DNA of 64,000 nucleotides. It comes from Parashewanella spongiae. Its GTDB lineage: Bacteria; Pseudomonadota; Gammaproteobacteria; Enterobacterales; Shewanellaceae. The stretch is from NCBI RefSeq assembly GCF_004358345.1, contig NZ_CP037952.1, forward strand, positions 4,154,001 through 4,218,000, read 5' to 3'. Below the pieces are notes generated by a model. The model saw nothing but the letters and a program-made list of their open reading frames with translations, was not told the DNA's origin and searched no databases. This document shows, one piece after another, positions 1 to 9,712 of the stretch (position 1 is the first letter of the stretch; each line of letters opens with the position of its first letter). The translations under genes were made by a program, and so were the position numbers.

Positions 1-190
1 CTTGCCCTTCGGGAACTTGTATGCGCACACTTTAGTTCATAAAGAATACTTCACAAAATTATCTCAACGTAGCAATGTAATAACAACAGTTTTGTATGTC
101 GGTAATAACTATGTTTTCACCAATTTCGTTTGTACTTTGTGTGCATACATAGCTCTGAGTTGAACATTTAATTACTATATATTGGTATTA
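1..190. repeat. Family A mini-element, right part (copy A1, cut by window edge)
   Basis: This is the right half of a repeat seen again at 11380, 24212, 36363, 39794 and 51857. It contains the family's internal block with the CGACATACAAAACTG-like stretch (here slightly diverged) and ends in a degenerate copy of the terminal sequence TTAATTACTGTAATTGGTAT. Its last bases merge with the TA that flanks the next element. No coding potential is seen. The left half lies outside the window. Confidence 0.8.
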
Positions 191-498
191 GGGTCTGTTG
201 ATCTTTCAGGATTAAATTTTGTGCTATTTGAGCATTTATCTGTTCAAGGCGTGAGCAGTGATGCTTAGCCATCTAAGTGAGCTGGTCACAACACAGAACA
301 GTGAATGCTCAAAAGCATCGAAGACAGCGTAAATTGGTCGCTCTTTCTAAATCAAAGGTGCTGCGTTATCGTTTTCTTATTTGGAAACGAAGTAACGACA
401 GTTTTGTATGTCGATAATAACCAAACCTCACAAACTCTGCCTTGCATAAAATAACCAATTTATCGCTGCAAAAACAATCACGAAAGATCAACAGACCC
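191..498 (+). repeat. Family B TA-flanked mini-element (MITE-like, copy B1)
   Basis: The element has 17-bp terminal inverted repeats GGGTCTGTTGATCTTTC and is flanked by TA at 189-190 and 499-500. It is 308 bp long and has no ORF that could be a transposase. Other copies are at 18998, 23843, 40045 (partial), 58949 and 60561. It lies just beyond the stop codon of ribBX, which reads toward it. It looks like a non-autonomous element; no transposase with matching ends is in the window. Confidence 0.85.
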
Positions 499-523
499 TA
501 GTCTATTTTCATCAGTAACAAAT

Positions 524-1624
524 TTATTCTGAAATATACTCAGTCACTTCTAGCCCAAAGCCTGAAAGTGAGTGATAACGCTTTGGTGAGCTGAGCAAGC
601 GCATTGTTGTTACCCCTAAAGAAGACAAAATTTGCGAACCAACGCCAACACGACGAGACGTACCTTGCCATTTAGCCGCCGGTTGTTGACCATTGTCTTC
701 AGCTTCAAACGCTTTCACTTTGTTGAGTACACTTTCAGGTGTTTCGTAGTTGCTGAGTAAAACTAATACTCCGCCTTCTTCAGCAATACGTTCCATTGCT
801 TTATCAATCGGCCAGCTACGCTCTTGACTGCGCTCTGAGAACAACAAATCATTAAAAGTATTTTGTAAATGTACTCGCACTAATGAGTTAGCCGTTACTT
901 CACCTTTAACTAATGCAAAATGGATTTGATTATCAATGGTATCGCGGAAAGTGATCATCTTAAAATCACCAAATCGGGTTGGTAACTTACACTCAGACTC
1001 ATTGATGATAGTAGTTTCTTTAGTGTTTCGGTACTCAATTAAATCAGCAATAGTACCAATTTTAATACCGTGCTTTTCTGAGAAGATTTCTAAATCAGGA
1101 CAACGTGCCATTGAGCCGTCATCTTTTAGAATTTCAACAATCACACCTGAAGGCTCTAGCCCTGCAAGCCTTGCCAAATCACAACCTGCTTCTGTGTGAC
1201 CTGCACGAACCAATACGCCACCTTCTTGTGCCATCAGTGGGAATATGTGTCCTGGCTGAACAAGATCAGCGGCCTTCGCGTCCTTAGCTACTGCGGCTTT
1301 AACAGTTACCGCACGGTCATGTGCAGAAATACCTGTTGTTACACCTTGTGCAGCTTCAATTGATACTGTGAAATTAGTGGAAAACTGAGCATTGTTATTA
1401 TCAACCATCAACGGGATGTTTAATTGCTTACAACGACTTTCTGTCATTGTTTGGCAAATTAAACCTCGCCCATGAGTCGCCATGAAGTTAATGGCCTCTG
1501 GTGTGACCAATTCGGCGGCCATGATCAAGTCGCCTTCATTTTCTCTGTCCTCATCGTCCATCAAAATAACCATTTTACCTTGACGGATGTCTTCGATGAT
1601 TTCTTCTATGCTGTGTAACGCCAT
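524..1624 (-). CDS. ribB: RibBX: 3,4-dihydroxy-2-butanone 4-phosphate synthase with degenerate GTP cyclohydrolase II-like domain
   Basis: The N-terminal domain (about residues 1-200) makes dihydroxybutanone phosphate from ribulose 5-phosphate for riboflavin synthesis. It shows the [11 protein letters not shown] metal/substrate motif, the HGRGLIC segment and the [14 protein letters not shown] segment. The C-terminal half has the length of a RibA domain but lacks the three zinc-binding cysteines and the surrounding signature, so it should not open GTP. This matches the RibBX variant described in Proteobacteria including Shewanella. The ATG at 1624 follows AAAGG; a longer reading frame reaches 1660 without a better ribosome site. 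It lies downstream of ribD and ribE on the same strand, with about 240 bp before it. The usual next gene, ribH, is not adjacent; mobile repeats are there instead. Confidence 0.92.
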   Translation of the reverse strand: MALHSIEEIIEDIRQGKMVILMDDEDRENEGDLIMAAELVTPEAINFMATHGRGLICQTMTESRCKQLNIPLMVDNNNAQFSTNFTVSIEAAQGVTTGISAHDRAVTVKAAVAKDAKAADLVQPGHIFPLMAQEGGVLVRAGHTEAGCDLARLAGLEPSGVIVEILKDDGSMARCPDLEIFSEKHGIKIGTIADLIEYRNTKETTIINESECKLPTRFGDFKMITFRDTIDNQIHFALVKGEVTANSLVRVHLQNTFNDLLFSERSQERSWPIDKAMERIAEEGGVLVLLSNYETPESVLNKVKAFEAEDNGQQPAAKWQGTSRRVGVGSQILSSLGVTTMRLLSSPKRYHSLSGFGLEVTEYISE

Positions 1625-1863
1625 GTTCTGACCTTTAATTTTAAGTAATACTGAACCCAAGACGTAAATGATTGCTCGTAAGCCTTAGGTTATACCATTT
1701 TGATAAGCCTGAGCTCGGGATAATGAAATCTACCACTCATTGTTTCATCGCGTAACCAACTGTAATAGCAAGCCTATTTCAGAGAAGCACAACACTTGAA
1801 TAGGCAAAATAGCTGTGCTGTAGAGGTTTGCTTATCCAGAGTTCAGCTTGATTAATTTCAAAG

Positions 1864-2523
1864 CTAGCGCATAAAGCCTGCTTTGGCTAATGACTCAATA
1901 GTCAGGCCAGTCTGGGTTTTAGGTTCGTCTTTTTTGCCAAGCATTAATCGCTCTAAATAGCGCGCCACAAGATCAACTTCAATGTTAACCATACCGCCCA
2001 CTTGAGCGTCCACTAAATTAGTTTCATCAAGTGTATGAGGCACAATGGTCAGCCTAAATTTACAACCATTCACCTCGTTCACCGTTAAACTGATTCCGTC
2101 AATGGTAATTGAGCCTTTGTGCGCAATATAATGAGCCAATTCTTTTGGCGCAGATAACCAAAACTCAATAGCTTTGCCACGTAATTCACGTAGTTCAATT
2201 TTAGCAATACCATCAACATGTCCTGAAACAAGATGACCACCTAAACGCGTTGTCGCAGTAACCGCTTTTTCCAAGTTCACTTTCTGCCCAACTTTGTAAT
2301 GAGCAAAACCCGTTAATGCAACAGTTTCGGCGGATACATCAGCCACATAGCCATCACTGTTTTTTTGAACGACGGTTAGACAGACACCATTTGTAGCAAT
2401 ACTGTCTCCAAGTTGAACGTCAGTGAGATCAAGTTTTCCACTCGAAATCGTTAAACGTATATCATTTGATTGACGTACAATTTTGCTGATATGACCTACA
2501 GCTTCGATGATCCCGGTAAACAT
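1864..2523 (-). CDS. ribE: Riboflavin synthase, alpha subunit
   Basis: Riboflavin synthase dismutates two molecules of 6,7-dimethyl-8-ribityllumazine to riboflavin and the pyrimidine precursor. The 219-residue protein starts MFTGIIEAVG, the family hallmark, and holds two tandem lumazine-binding barrels (about residues 1-97 and 98-200). Each barrel has a conserved substrate loop: DSIATNGVCLTV in the first and GSITIDGISLTVN in the second. AAGGTGAG precedes the ATG. It starts 11 bp after the ribD stop codon, so the two genes are almost certainly cotranscribed. E. coli K-12 calls this gene ribC. No FMN riboswitch is recognisable upstream. Confidence 0.96.
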   Translation of the reverse strand: MFTGIIEAVGHISKIVRQSNDIRLTISSGKLDLTDVQLGDSIATNGVCLTVVQKNSDGYVADVSAETVALTGFAHYKVGQKVNLEKAVTATTRLGGHLVSGHVDGIAKIELRELRGKAIEFWLSAPKELAHYIAHKGSITIDGISLTVNEVNGCKFRLTIVPHTLDETNLVDAQVGGMVNIEVDLVARYLERLMLGKKDEPKTQTGLTIESLAKAGFMR

Positions 2524-2534
2524 TTATCTCACCT

Positions 2535-3701
2535 TTACAACTTTTTGCTGGTTAACTTAAAACGAAAACAGCGATCTTCACCAATTTTTCGTTCATCGAG
2601 TAATGTAATTTCTGGCGTTTGGCTCATTTGCAGATAATCAGGCAAAGTTAAACAACTTCGCCCTTGGCTACCTAATAATATTGGCGCTTGATAAAGCCAG
2701 AGCTCATCTGCCAAAGCTTGTTCAATTACGGCTCCTGCCAAAGTAGCACCTGCTTCAATGAGCACTGAATTGCAATCCTTACCAAGGTGTTTAAATAACG
2801 ACTTTAAATCTACCCGACCATTTAAAGAGGGTAATAATAAACACTCCACATGGCTTGGTTTCGAGTTTATAAATTCTGCAGAATATGGCTGAGTAGAAAC
2901 CAACAAAATAGGCGTTTTGGTCAAAAAAAGTTTGGCTGATAATGAGATCTGGCAATTGGAATCGAGCACGACTCGTAACGGCTGTAAAATTGCGGTTTCA
3001 GCTAAAGATTCGGACAATTCGCCTAGCTCATTATGACGAACATTCAAACTACAATCATCTTCTATAACTGTATTGATACCTGTCACAATCGCGCAATGTC
3101 GTAAGCGAAGTCGTTGTACATCTCGACGTGACGCCGCAGCTGTAATCCATTTCGATATACCGTTAGATAAAGCTGTTTTACCATCAATACTAGCCGCAAC
3201 CTTGACGCTCACGTATGGCATCCCTGTTTCCATTCGCTTCATAAAACCATCATTTACGGCTATGGCCTCATTTTGATACAAACCGACATCTACGTGGATA
3301 CCTGCTTCACGTAATAAAGCAATACCTTTGCCAGCCACATTCGGATTTGGATCTTGCACTGCAACAACAACACGAGAAACTTTTGCATGGATTAGAGCTA
3401 ACGCGCAAGGAGGGGTTCGCCCAAAATGACTGCATGGTTCTAGAGTGACGTAAGCCGTTGCACCACGTGCGCTTTCATTAGGATCAGTATTGGAATGGAT
3501 ATTGGATTTTGCTTGTTCGAGTGCATGAACTTCGGCGTGAGGCTCTCCTGCCTTTTTATGGAAACCTTCACCTATGACTTTTTGTCCAAGAGTCAGAACA
3601 CAACCGACATTAGGATTCGGCCGAGTGGTATATCTGCCTTTTCGAGCCAACTGAAGTGCCCGAGTCATCATTTGTCTATCAAAAGTTGACCACATGCTCA
3701 T
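2535..3701 (-). CDS. ribD: Bifunctional diaminohydroxyphosphoribosylaminopyrimidine deaminase / 5-amino-6-(5-phosphoribosylamino)uracil reductase
   Basis: RibD carries out two successive steps after GTP cyclohydrolase II. The N-terminal deaminase (about 1-150) has the zinc motif HAEVHAL followed by PCSHFGRTPPC. The C-terminal reductase (about 160-385) starts with PYVSVKVAASIDGKTAL, typical of the RibD/HTP reductase fold, and includes the LIEAGATLAGA segment. The length of 388 residues is slightly above the usual 360-380. It sits between nrdR and ribE on the minus strand, as in related genomes. Either the first or the third codon could be the start; ATG 3701 gives the full frame. Confidence 0.96.
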   Translation of the reverse strand: MSMWSTFDRQMMTRALQLARKGRYTTRPNPNVGCVLTLGQKVIGEGFHKKAGEPHAEVHALEQAKSNIHSNTDPNESARGATAYVTLEPCSHFGRTPPCALALIHAKVSRVVVAVQDPNPNVAGKGIALLREAGIHVDVGLYQNEAIAVNDGFMKRMETGMPYVSVKVAASIDGKTALSNGISKWITAAASRRDVQRLRLRHCAIVTGINTVIEDDCSLNVRHNELGELSESLAETAILQPLRVVLDSNCQISLSAKLFLTKTPILLVSTQPYSAEFINSKPSHVECLLLPSLNGRVDLKSLFKHLGKDCNSVLIEAGATLAGAVIEQALADELWLYQAPILLGSQGRSCLTLPDYLQMSQTPEITLLDERKIGEDRCFRFKLTSKKL

Positions 3702-3743
3702 TCTATCATTTCCAAGAAATCGTTTAACTCGTTGACACCAAAC

Positions 3744-4193
3744 TTACTTTTGAAGTTTAGCTATGGCGTCGCCAAACTCTGAAACATCTTCAAATGCGCG
3801 ATAAACAGATGCAAAACGAATGTAAGCCACCTTATCTAACGTCATCAACTGCTCCATGATTAAGTTACCAATCATTTCTGAATTGATTTCTCGCTCGCCA
3901 GTAGCTCTAAGTGTCGATTTAATTTTAGATAGTGCTTGCTCAATCCTATCCATCGAAACAGGACGCTTTTCACAAGCTTTTGACATACCACGACGAAGCT
4001 TATCTTCATCAAACGGTTGTCGAGAACCATCACGTTTTATGACTCTAGGCATGACTAATTCAGCCCCTTCAAAAGTCGTAAAACGTTCATGGCACTGAAT
4101 ACATTCGCGGCGGCGCCTAACTTGGTGTCCATCGGTGACTAATCGGGAATCAATTACTTTTGTGTCTGTCGTATTGCAAAATGGACAATGCAT
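3744..4193 (-). CDS. nrdR: Transcriptional repressor NrdR
   Basis: NrdR is a nucleotide-sensing repressor of ribonucleotide reductase operons. The protein is 149 residues, exactly the E. coli length. A zinc ribbon (CPFC near the start, CIQCHERF at about 31-38) is followed by an ATP-cone domain with the [16 protein letters not shown] signature. The ATG at 4193 is preceded by a G-rich ribosome site; a TTG four codons upstream is less likely. It lies between glyA and ribD, the classic order, and probably shares a transcript with ribD. Confidence 0.96.
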   Translation of the reverse strand: MHCPFCNTTDTKVIDSRLVTDGHQVRRRRECIQCHERFTTFEGAELVMPRVIKRDGSRQPFDEDKLRRGMSKACEKRPVSMDRIEQALSKIKSTLRATGEREINSEMIGNLIMEQLMTLDKVAYIRFASVYRAFEDVSEFGDAIAKLQK

Positions 4194-4316
4194 TGCGCCC
4201 CCCAATTACTTATATAAAAATAAATTAAGATTAAAAAAATGGCCGCATTTGCGACCATTCAGATTTTATCTTATTTCAAACGCTTCTGCTAGCAAGGCGA
4301 ACAGCCGCAAGCGCAA

Positions 4317-5570
4317 TTATGCGTAAACAGGAAAACGAGCACACAACTCTAGTACTTGCTGCTTGACGCGGTTAATTACGTCTTCGTTGTGAGCATCATC
4401 AAGCACATCACAAACCCAATTGGTAAGCTGTGTAGCTTCAGCTTCTTTAAATCCACGACGAGTGATAGCTGGTGTACCAATACGAACGCCAGAGGTTACG
4501 AATGGTGAACGAGGATCATCAGGTACTGAGTTTTTATTAACCGTGATGTTAGCGCTTCCCAAAGCCGCATCAGCTTCTTTACCAGTTAAATCGCGACCGA
4601 TTAAGTCAACCAACATAAGATGGTTATCAGTTCCGCCAGAAACTATTTTATAACCACGTTGCTGGAATTGAGCTGCCATCACTTTGGCATTCGCAACCAC
4701 TTGAGTTTGATACGTTTTGAACTCTGGTTCCAAAGCTTCTTTAAACGCAACAGCTTTGCCTGCAATGATATGCATCAATGGGCCACCTTGCCCGCCAGGG
4801 AACACGGCTGAATTCAACTTCTTGTACAAATCTTCGTCATCAGCCGCTGAAATAATCAAACCACCACGAGGGCCTGCCAATGTTTTATGAGTTGTTGATG
4901 TTACTACATGTGCGTGTGGCACAGGGTTAGGATAAACACCAGCAGCAATTAGACCTGCAACATGCGCCATATCGACAAAGAAATAAGCATTAATCTTATC
5001 TGCGATTTCACGCATTTTAGCCCAATCAACGATACCTGAGAACGCAGAAAAACCACCGATTATCATCTTAGGTTTATGCTCAATAGCAAGGCGTTCAAGC
5101 TCAACGTAATCAATTTTACCCGTTTCATCAATACCGTAAGGAATGATGTCATAAAGCTTACCTGAAAAGTTAACTGGTGAACCGTGAGTCAAATGACCAC
5201 CGTGAGCTAAGTTCATCCCTAATACTTTATCACCAGGCTGAAGCAATGCCATATAGACAGCAGAATTGGCTTGCGAACCAGAGTGTGGCTGAACATTTGC
5301 ATACGTTGCGCCAAATAGCTCTTTTGCTCGTTCGATGGCAAGAGCCTCAACCACATCGACATGCTTACAACCGCCGTAATAACGCTTACTTGGGTAACCT
5401 TCGGCGTATTTATTTGTCAACATAGAGCCTTGGGCTTCCATCACTCTTGGACTGGTGTAGTTTTCAGAAGCAATCAGTTCAATATGTTCTTCTTGACGAA
5501 CACTCTCTAATTGCATTGCTTCATATAAATCAGGATCAAAATCCGCAATGTTCATATTTTTTTGTAGCAT
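4317..5570 (-). CDS. glyA: Serine hydroxymethyltransferase
   Basis: GlyA interconverts serine and glycine with tetrahydrofolate, using pyridoxal phosphate, and is the main one-carbon source. The 417-residue length equals that of E. coli. Visible signatures are [14 protein letters not shown] near the N-terminus, [16 protein letters not shown], and the PLP lysine in [16 protein letters not shown]. It heads the minus-strand run that continues through nrdR and the rib genes, with a gap of about 120 bp before nrdR. Confidence 0.98.
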   Translation of the reverse strand: MLQKNMNIADFDPDLYEAMQLESVRQEEHIELIASENYTSPRVMEAQGSMLTNKYAEGYPSKRYYGGCKHVDVVEALAIERAKELFGATYANVQPHSGSQANSAVYMALLQPGDKVLGMNLAHGGHLTHGSPVNFSGKLYDIIPYGIDETGKIDYVELERLAIEHKPKMIIGGFSAFSGIVDWAKMREIADKINAYFFVDMAHVAGLIAAGVYPNPVPHAHVVTSTTHKTLAGPRGGLIISAADDEDLYKKLNSAVFPGGQGGPLMHIIAGKAVAFKEALEPEFKTYQTQVVANAKVMAAQFQQRGYKIVSGGTDNHLMLVDLIGRDLTGKEADAALGSANITVNKNSVPDDPRSPFVTSGVRIGTPAITRRGFKEAEATQLTNWVCDVLDDAHNEDVINRVKQQVLELCARFPVYA

Positions 5571-5724
5571 GACTCACTCCAGTAGCTCAGCTTTTTAGTT
5601 CTATATAGACATACACCTCAAATTAACAAGAGGTACATTCGTAGGTTGGGCGGCATTTTACTCTTGAATGATGAACAATCACAGTACCTTAATCCAAATT
5701 TTACTGTTTTAATCACCGTACATG

Positions 5725-8700
5725 TTAATGAGATTTAGTCTCATCACTTTTAAGTAGCAAAGGAACATGCAAGCGTTTTTGATTTTCAGTTGAAACAGGT
5801 CGAACATGACCAAGAGCGAAAAGCTTGTCCATTAGAGGGTGCCTAACTCGATGGTTCGAACGAAACCAACTAATAAGCGCAGCTTTAGTAGTGAGTTTCC
5901 ACATACTTCCCCAATATGTTTCAACAACATCATCTTCGGGTATAAAATGAGTTAGCATTATAGGGCAGCACTCCGCACTCTCCTCTGTGACCTTTTCGGC
6001 TAGGGTGCTTGATATTACTTCAATAAGTCCTTGTCTATAATCATCTGAAACAATTTTTAGATTTATTTCTGATTGAATTCTATCTTCTCTTTGAGCGTAT
6101 CTAGAGAGCTTAAATACTCGTGGTTTAATTAATTTTTTAATGCCTCTTAAAATCGAAAGGGCTTTTTCGGGATCTTTATCTTCATAAAAATCAACTCGGC
6201 TTATCCAAATTGACAATGGAAGCCATTGCTCCGGTTCACTAATTATTTCTTTTGATAACGAGATAACCTCATAACAAGCAAGCTGAGCTTCTTTAGAAAG
6301 ACAAGTTAGCTTCTCTTTCATTTCTGCCTGAAGTTGAACTTCCGATTTAAAAGATGCTGTTTTTCCTAGCACTGCATCTTTTTTCAGCGCTGAGACCAAT
6401 AAATTTATCCTAGAGTCACTCAGAGGGTCTTCTTCCTGTGAAAACTTTTTCAACCATTTTTCATTAGCCTTAACTGCATCATAAAAAGAAAAAGTTACTA
6501 CATTTTCAAGACCATATTTAAAATAATTCATATCTATTTCAGATAATTCAATATCATCTGAGTCCTCAACATGGGTTAACCTTACTGAAATTTTTCCATT
6601 ATGTTGATCCGCTGTAACTTTGAATACTAAGTGCTCTATTTGCCAATGCTGATGAACACTATCTATACCTCTTAGCTTAATTTCATTAAGGTAAGCATCT
6701 GTTACTCCATAGCAGTCAATATGTTGCTTAATAAATGTAGATGTTCTATCCCTGACAACGTCTTGAGCCTCTATCATTTTAGCTTGTAAACCTGAGGCTT
6801 TAGCAAGGCTTTCATCCATAATTTCAATAGCTTTAGCTAAACACTTAGCGGCTTCTCTAGGTTTCTTTTCTATAAGTGCATCTATATCTAGAAAGTTTGG
6901 GCAAAGTTCTTGAATTATTTCAGTTTCTAGCTCATCCAATTCAAGCAAAAAAAATGGTCGTGGTCCGATTGTGTCTTTTATTTCATATAGCAGCTGTAAA
7001 GCCGTATTCGGCTTTAGCTCTTTCATATATAAAAACTCTATGCGATAAATCCATACTGCCACTGGCAATTGTGTTCCGCGATAAAGACCCACACCTAGTT
7101 CAATTTGAGCTTCAATTTGTGCAGCAAGTGGAAGACTTTTAAGTCGGTTAACAATTCGTTCGCGTACATCGTCACGACCTATTTCTTTCACCACACTCCC
7201 TAATATTTCATCCTTTTCATAAAAAAAGTAAAGCCTACTGATATTATCCTCAGAAAGTGGCGACTTAAAATCAGGAGTATCCATAAGCCACTTTTCTTGA
7301 AGCTTTTCAGCATCTAATTGAACATCAACGCGGTTAACCACTGACTCTACTTTTGCGGCTATGCTGTTCAATTCTTGTTGAGAAAGCACGTCATATTTAT
7401 TTCCCTCATTTACAATGCTAGATACTTCAATTTTATTGTTAGGGTAAACATACTCAAGGGTGAAATCGATACAGCTAAGGTGGAGGGAGGCATGAGTGTC
7501 CTCTATCCCATACTCTGTAATAGAGAACATATACGATTCTAAAATAAACGATTCATCTTCAAGTTGCGCTTTCAACCTTTCGTTGATGAGTGTTAGACAC
7601 TGTGTAATTCGAGGTATCACGTTCATTTCAAGAACAACATCTTGTGGATAGTTATCCCTCAAGGCTTCTAGTTGCGTTATAGCCAGTTCTGGATATTTAT
7701 CAATTTGCTCATCCACAGCTTTAGGTAGAAGCTCTACGCCTGAAAGTTTGTAAAGATTAAACAGGCGGGGCTCAAGATGAAACTTTACTTTAGTTAAAAT
7801 AGCTAACGCATCAATTGGAAACTCTTCAGCAATGTGATTAATCCGATAAAACCAAACCGCTATGGGCAGTTCTACATCTTGTATTTTCACAAGTTTAGAG
7901 GCGAGAATTTGCCACTCAAATGGATAATTTTTGAGATCGTCACAAATTAAACAACGAATTGATTCAGTGGTTTTTGTATTAATCCAACACTTCAATACAT
8001 CATCTGTTTTCATAATTGAAGCTAAATGCCACGTTACGACCTCTGACGTTGGTGATACGAAATCTGGTTGATTTTTTAGCCATTCTTCTTGATGTCCTTG
8101 CGCCTTTTTCTTCAAATCTATTTGATTGATGAAACGGCCTATAAATTCAATAACTTCTGTTTTATCTGAATAAGTAAAATAGAATGTTCCAGACATATGA
8201 TTGACTAATCGAACAACGTATTTTGGGTTTTCAAAACCGCATAAAACCTTAAATTTAAGAGAGCATAACTCGAAATTCTCATGAGTTACATCCATACCAC
8301 ATTCTTTAATAGAGTTGTAGTATTGAGTTCGAATCCTCTCCTCATTCATAACCTCCTTCTTTAATAGCTCAGTGTTATTTTTAATCACACTTTCTAATTC
8401 TTTTTTTTTCGAGATCAAATAAAGAGCTAACTCTATAAACCCTTGGCGTGATGATACGTGCGTTAAAGAAATAAGCATTCTTAAAACTCTGTGAATTTCA
8501 GTTTCCTCTAGTTGCTCAACCTTTTTTAAGATGACAAAAATAGGGATGCCATTACCTCTATAGCAACTGAAAAGGGGATCACGATACTCAATAATCTCAC
8601 ATAAGTACGGCTGTAATTCATATGGGTATTTAGAAATGAAATAATGAACTTTATCAAACCACAACGGTCTTTCTGACTCCATAACTATTGTCATTATAGC

Positions 8701-9486
8701 TTCATTTTTATACATAAAGCCTGCCAAGCTTCCCCATTTAAAATTAAGTAACCTACGACTACAAATACTTTTTTCACTTTGTGGCGTTCTCAGCTCTCTC
8801 TTTATTACCTCGCGATCATTGACTAGAAATTCAACTTGTTGGCGGATCATTTCTGCATTTTTTGAACTTAAATTAGATCTTGCTTCGGAGAGTCGAGAAT
8901 GAAAGGTAACTTTGAAGTCAAAAAAGGACATATTAACCAAATCAGGATCACGTGATAATCCTTCAATTGGTGCTGACCAAGGTGTAATTTTTAATAAAAG
9001 ATTATTAACTCGAAAACATTCATGGGTACCTTTCAAACCTAATAATCGAATTGAATCAAAATAAATTTGTTCAAGCTTTTCTGGTGAAGGTATTCGTTGT
9101 GACGTCGAAACTAACAAGTCATCTAAAGGGATATCTCTCTTACACAGCCTCCGCCTTACTAAGGGGTTCACTTGCATGCAATGAATTGAGTCAAAAAAAG
9201 CCGCATTGGCTCTTACACCTTCAGAATTTAATATAACCCGATACTTTTTTAAATTCAATGTATCAATTGGGTGAAGCACACAGTGTTTAATATCGTAATC
9301 CCAAGGTATATTATCGGTAAATGGGAAAAGCCTTAGATTGCCAATTACATCAGGCCGATGAGTGACTTTGAAAACCTTACCCGATAACTCCAACCCATCA
9401 TGAACAACGTCCTTGCCGAGTAATAGAATGTTTCGATAATATTCTTTTTCAATGCTTGAGCTTGTTAAAATTGCTAATGCAGTCAT
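5725..9486 (-). CDS. Large four-repeat protein with C-terminal U-box-like domain, putative eukaryote-directed effector
   Basis: I do not recognise a named family for the 1253-residue chain. It contains four diverged copies of a module of about 220-270 residues. Each copy opens with a pattern like S-I-x(3)-G-x(3)-T/V-H ending in L-x-F-K-V (residues 143-168, 390-415, 653-678, 933-958). Each closes with a segment like L-P-x-A-V-W-x-Y-R-I followed by A-L-x-I-L and R-x-F-x-L (314-352, 540-578, 807-848, 1089-1127). Residues 1174-1222 resemble a U-box: CPI, then DDVV, a glycine at 1193, ALISWF, and HPL. U-boxes are E2-binding domains of ubiquitin ligases and occur in some bacterial effectors. There is no signal peptide or membrane segment. 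It may be an injected effector, but secretion is not shown. Confidence 0.6.
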   Translation of the reverse strand: MTALAILTSSSIEKEYYRNILLLGKDVVHDGLELSGKVFKVTHRPDVIGNLRLFPFTDNIPWDYDIKHCVLHPIDTLNLKKYRVILNSEGVRANAAFFDSIHCMQVNPLVRRRLCKRDIPLDDLLVSTSQRIPSPEKLEQIYFDSIRLLGLKGTHECFRVNNLLLKITPWSAPIEGLSRDPDLVNMSFFDFKVTFHSRLSEARSNLSSKNAEMIRQQVEFLVNDREVIKRELRTPQSEKSICSRRLLNFKWGSLAGFMYKNEAIMTIVMESERPLWFDKVHYFISKYPYELQPYLCEIIEYRDPLFSCYRGNGIPIFVILKKVEQLEETEIHRVLRMLISLTHVSSRQGFIELALYLISKKKELESVIKNNTELLKKEVMNEERIRTQYYNSIKECGMDVTHENFELCSLKFKVLCGFENPKYVVRLVNHMSGTFYFTYSDKTEVIEFIGRFINQIDLKKKAQGHQEEWLKNQPDFVSPTSEVVTWHLASIMKTDDVLKCWINTKTTESIRCLICDDLKNYPFEWQILASKLVKIQDVELPIAVWFYRINHIAEEFPIDALAILTKVKFHLEPRLFNLYKLSGVELLPKAVDEQIDKYPELAITQLEALRDNYPQDVVLEMNVIPRITQCLTLINERLKAQLEDESFILESYMFSITEYGIEDTHASLHLSCIDFTLEYVYPNNKIEVSSIVNEGNKYDVLSQQELNSIAAKVESVVNRVDVQLDAEKLQEKWLMDTPDFKSPLSEDNISRLYFFYEKDEILGSVVKEIGRDDVRERIVNRLKSLPLAAQIEAQIELGVGLYRGTQLPVAVWIYRIEFLYMKELKPNTALQLLYEIKDTIGPRPFFLLELDELETEIIQELCPNFLDIDALIEKKPREAAKCLAKAIEIMDESLAKASGLQAKMIEAQDVVRDRTSTFIKQHIDCYGVTDAYLNEIKLRGIDSVHQHWQIEHLVFKVTADQHNGKISVRLTHVEDSDDIELSEIDMNYFKYGLENVVTFSFYDAVKANEKWLKKFSQEEDPLSDSRINLLVSALKKDAVLGKTASFKSEVQLQAEMKEKLTCLSKEAQLACYEVISLSKEIISEPEQWLPLSIWISRVDFYEDKDPEKALSILRGIKKLIKPRVFKLSRYAQREDRIQSEINLKIVSDDYRQGLIEVISSTLAEKVTEESAECCPIMLTHFIPEDDVVETYWGSMWKLTTKAALISWFRSNHRVRHPLMDKLFALGHVRPVSTENQKRLHVPLLLKSDETKSH

Positions 9487-9712
9487 AAACAGTTCTATCT
9501 ATCAATTACATGACAATAAAATGGATTTTAGCAGAGCAAGTATTGCTATCTAGTTAATAAATGTTAATGGCTACACTTCAGAGTGTAGATAACAATCGTT
9601 AATAAATGTGCCCGTTCATACACAATGAAACACGAATTAATAGATCGATTTGAGTTCAGTTCAGCTTTCAGTACAATTAGTTCATCTCCATTAACAAGAA
9701 GATTGTTTATCA

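Noticed and set aside
2524-4316. FMN riboswitch before rib genes
   Set aside because: Gaps between genes are too short and no conserved RFN segments were seen.
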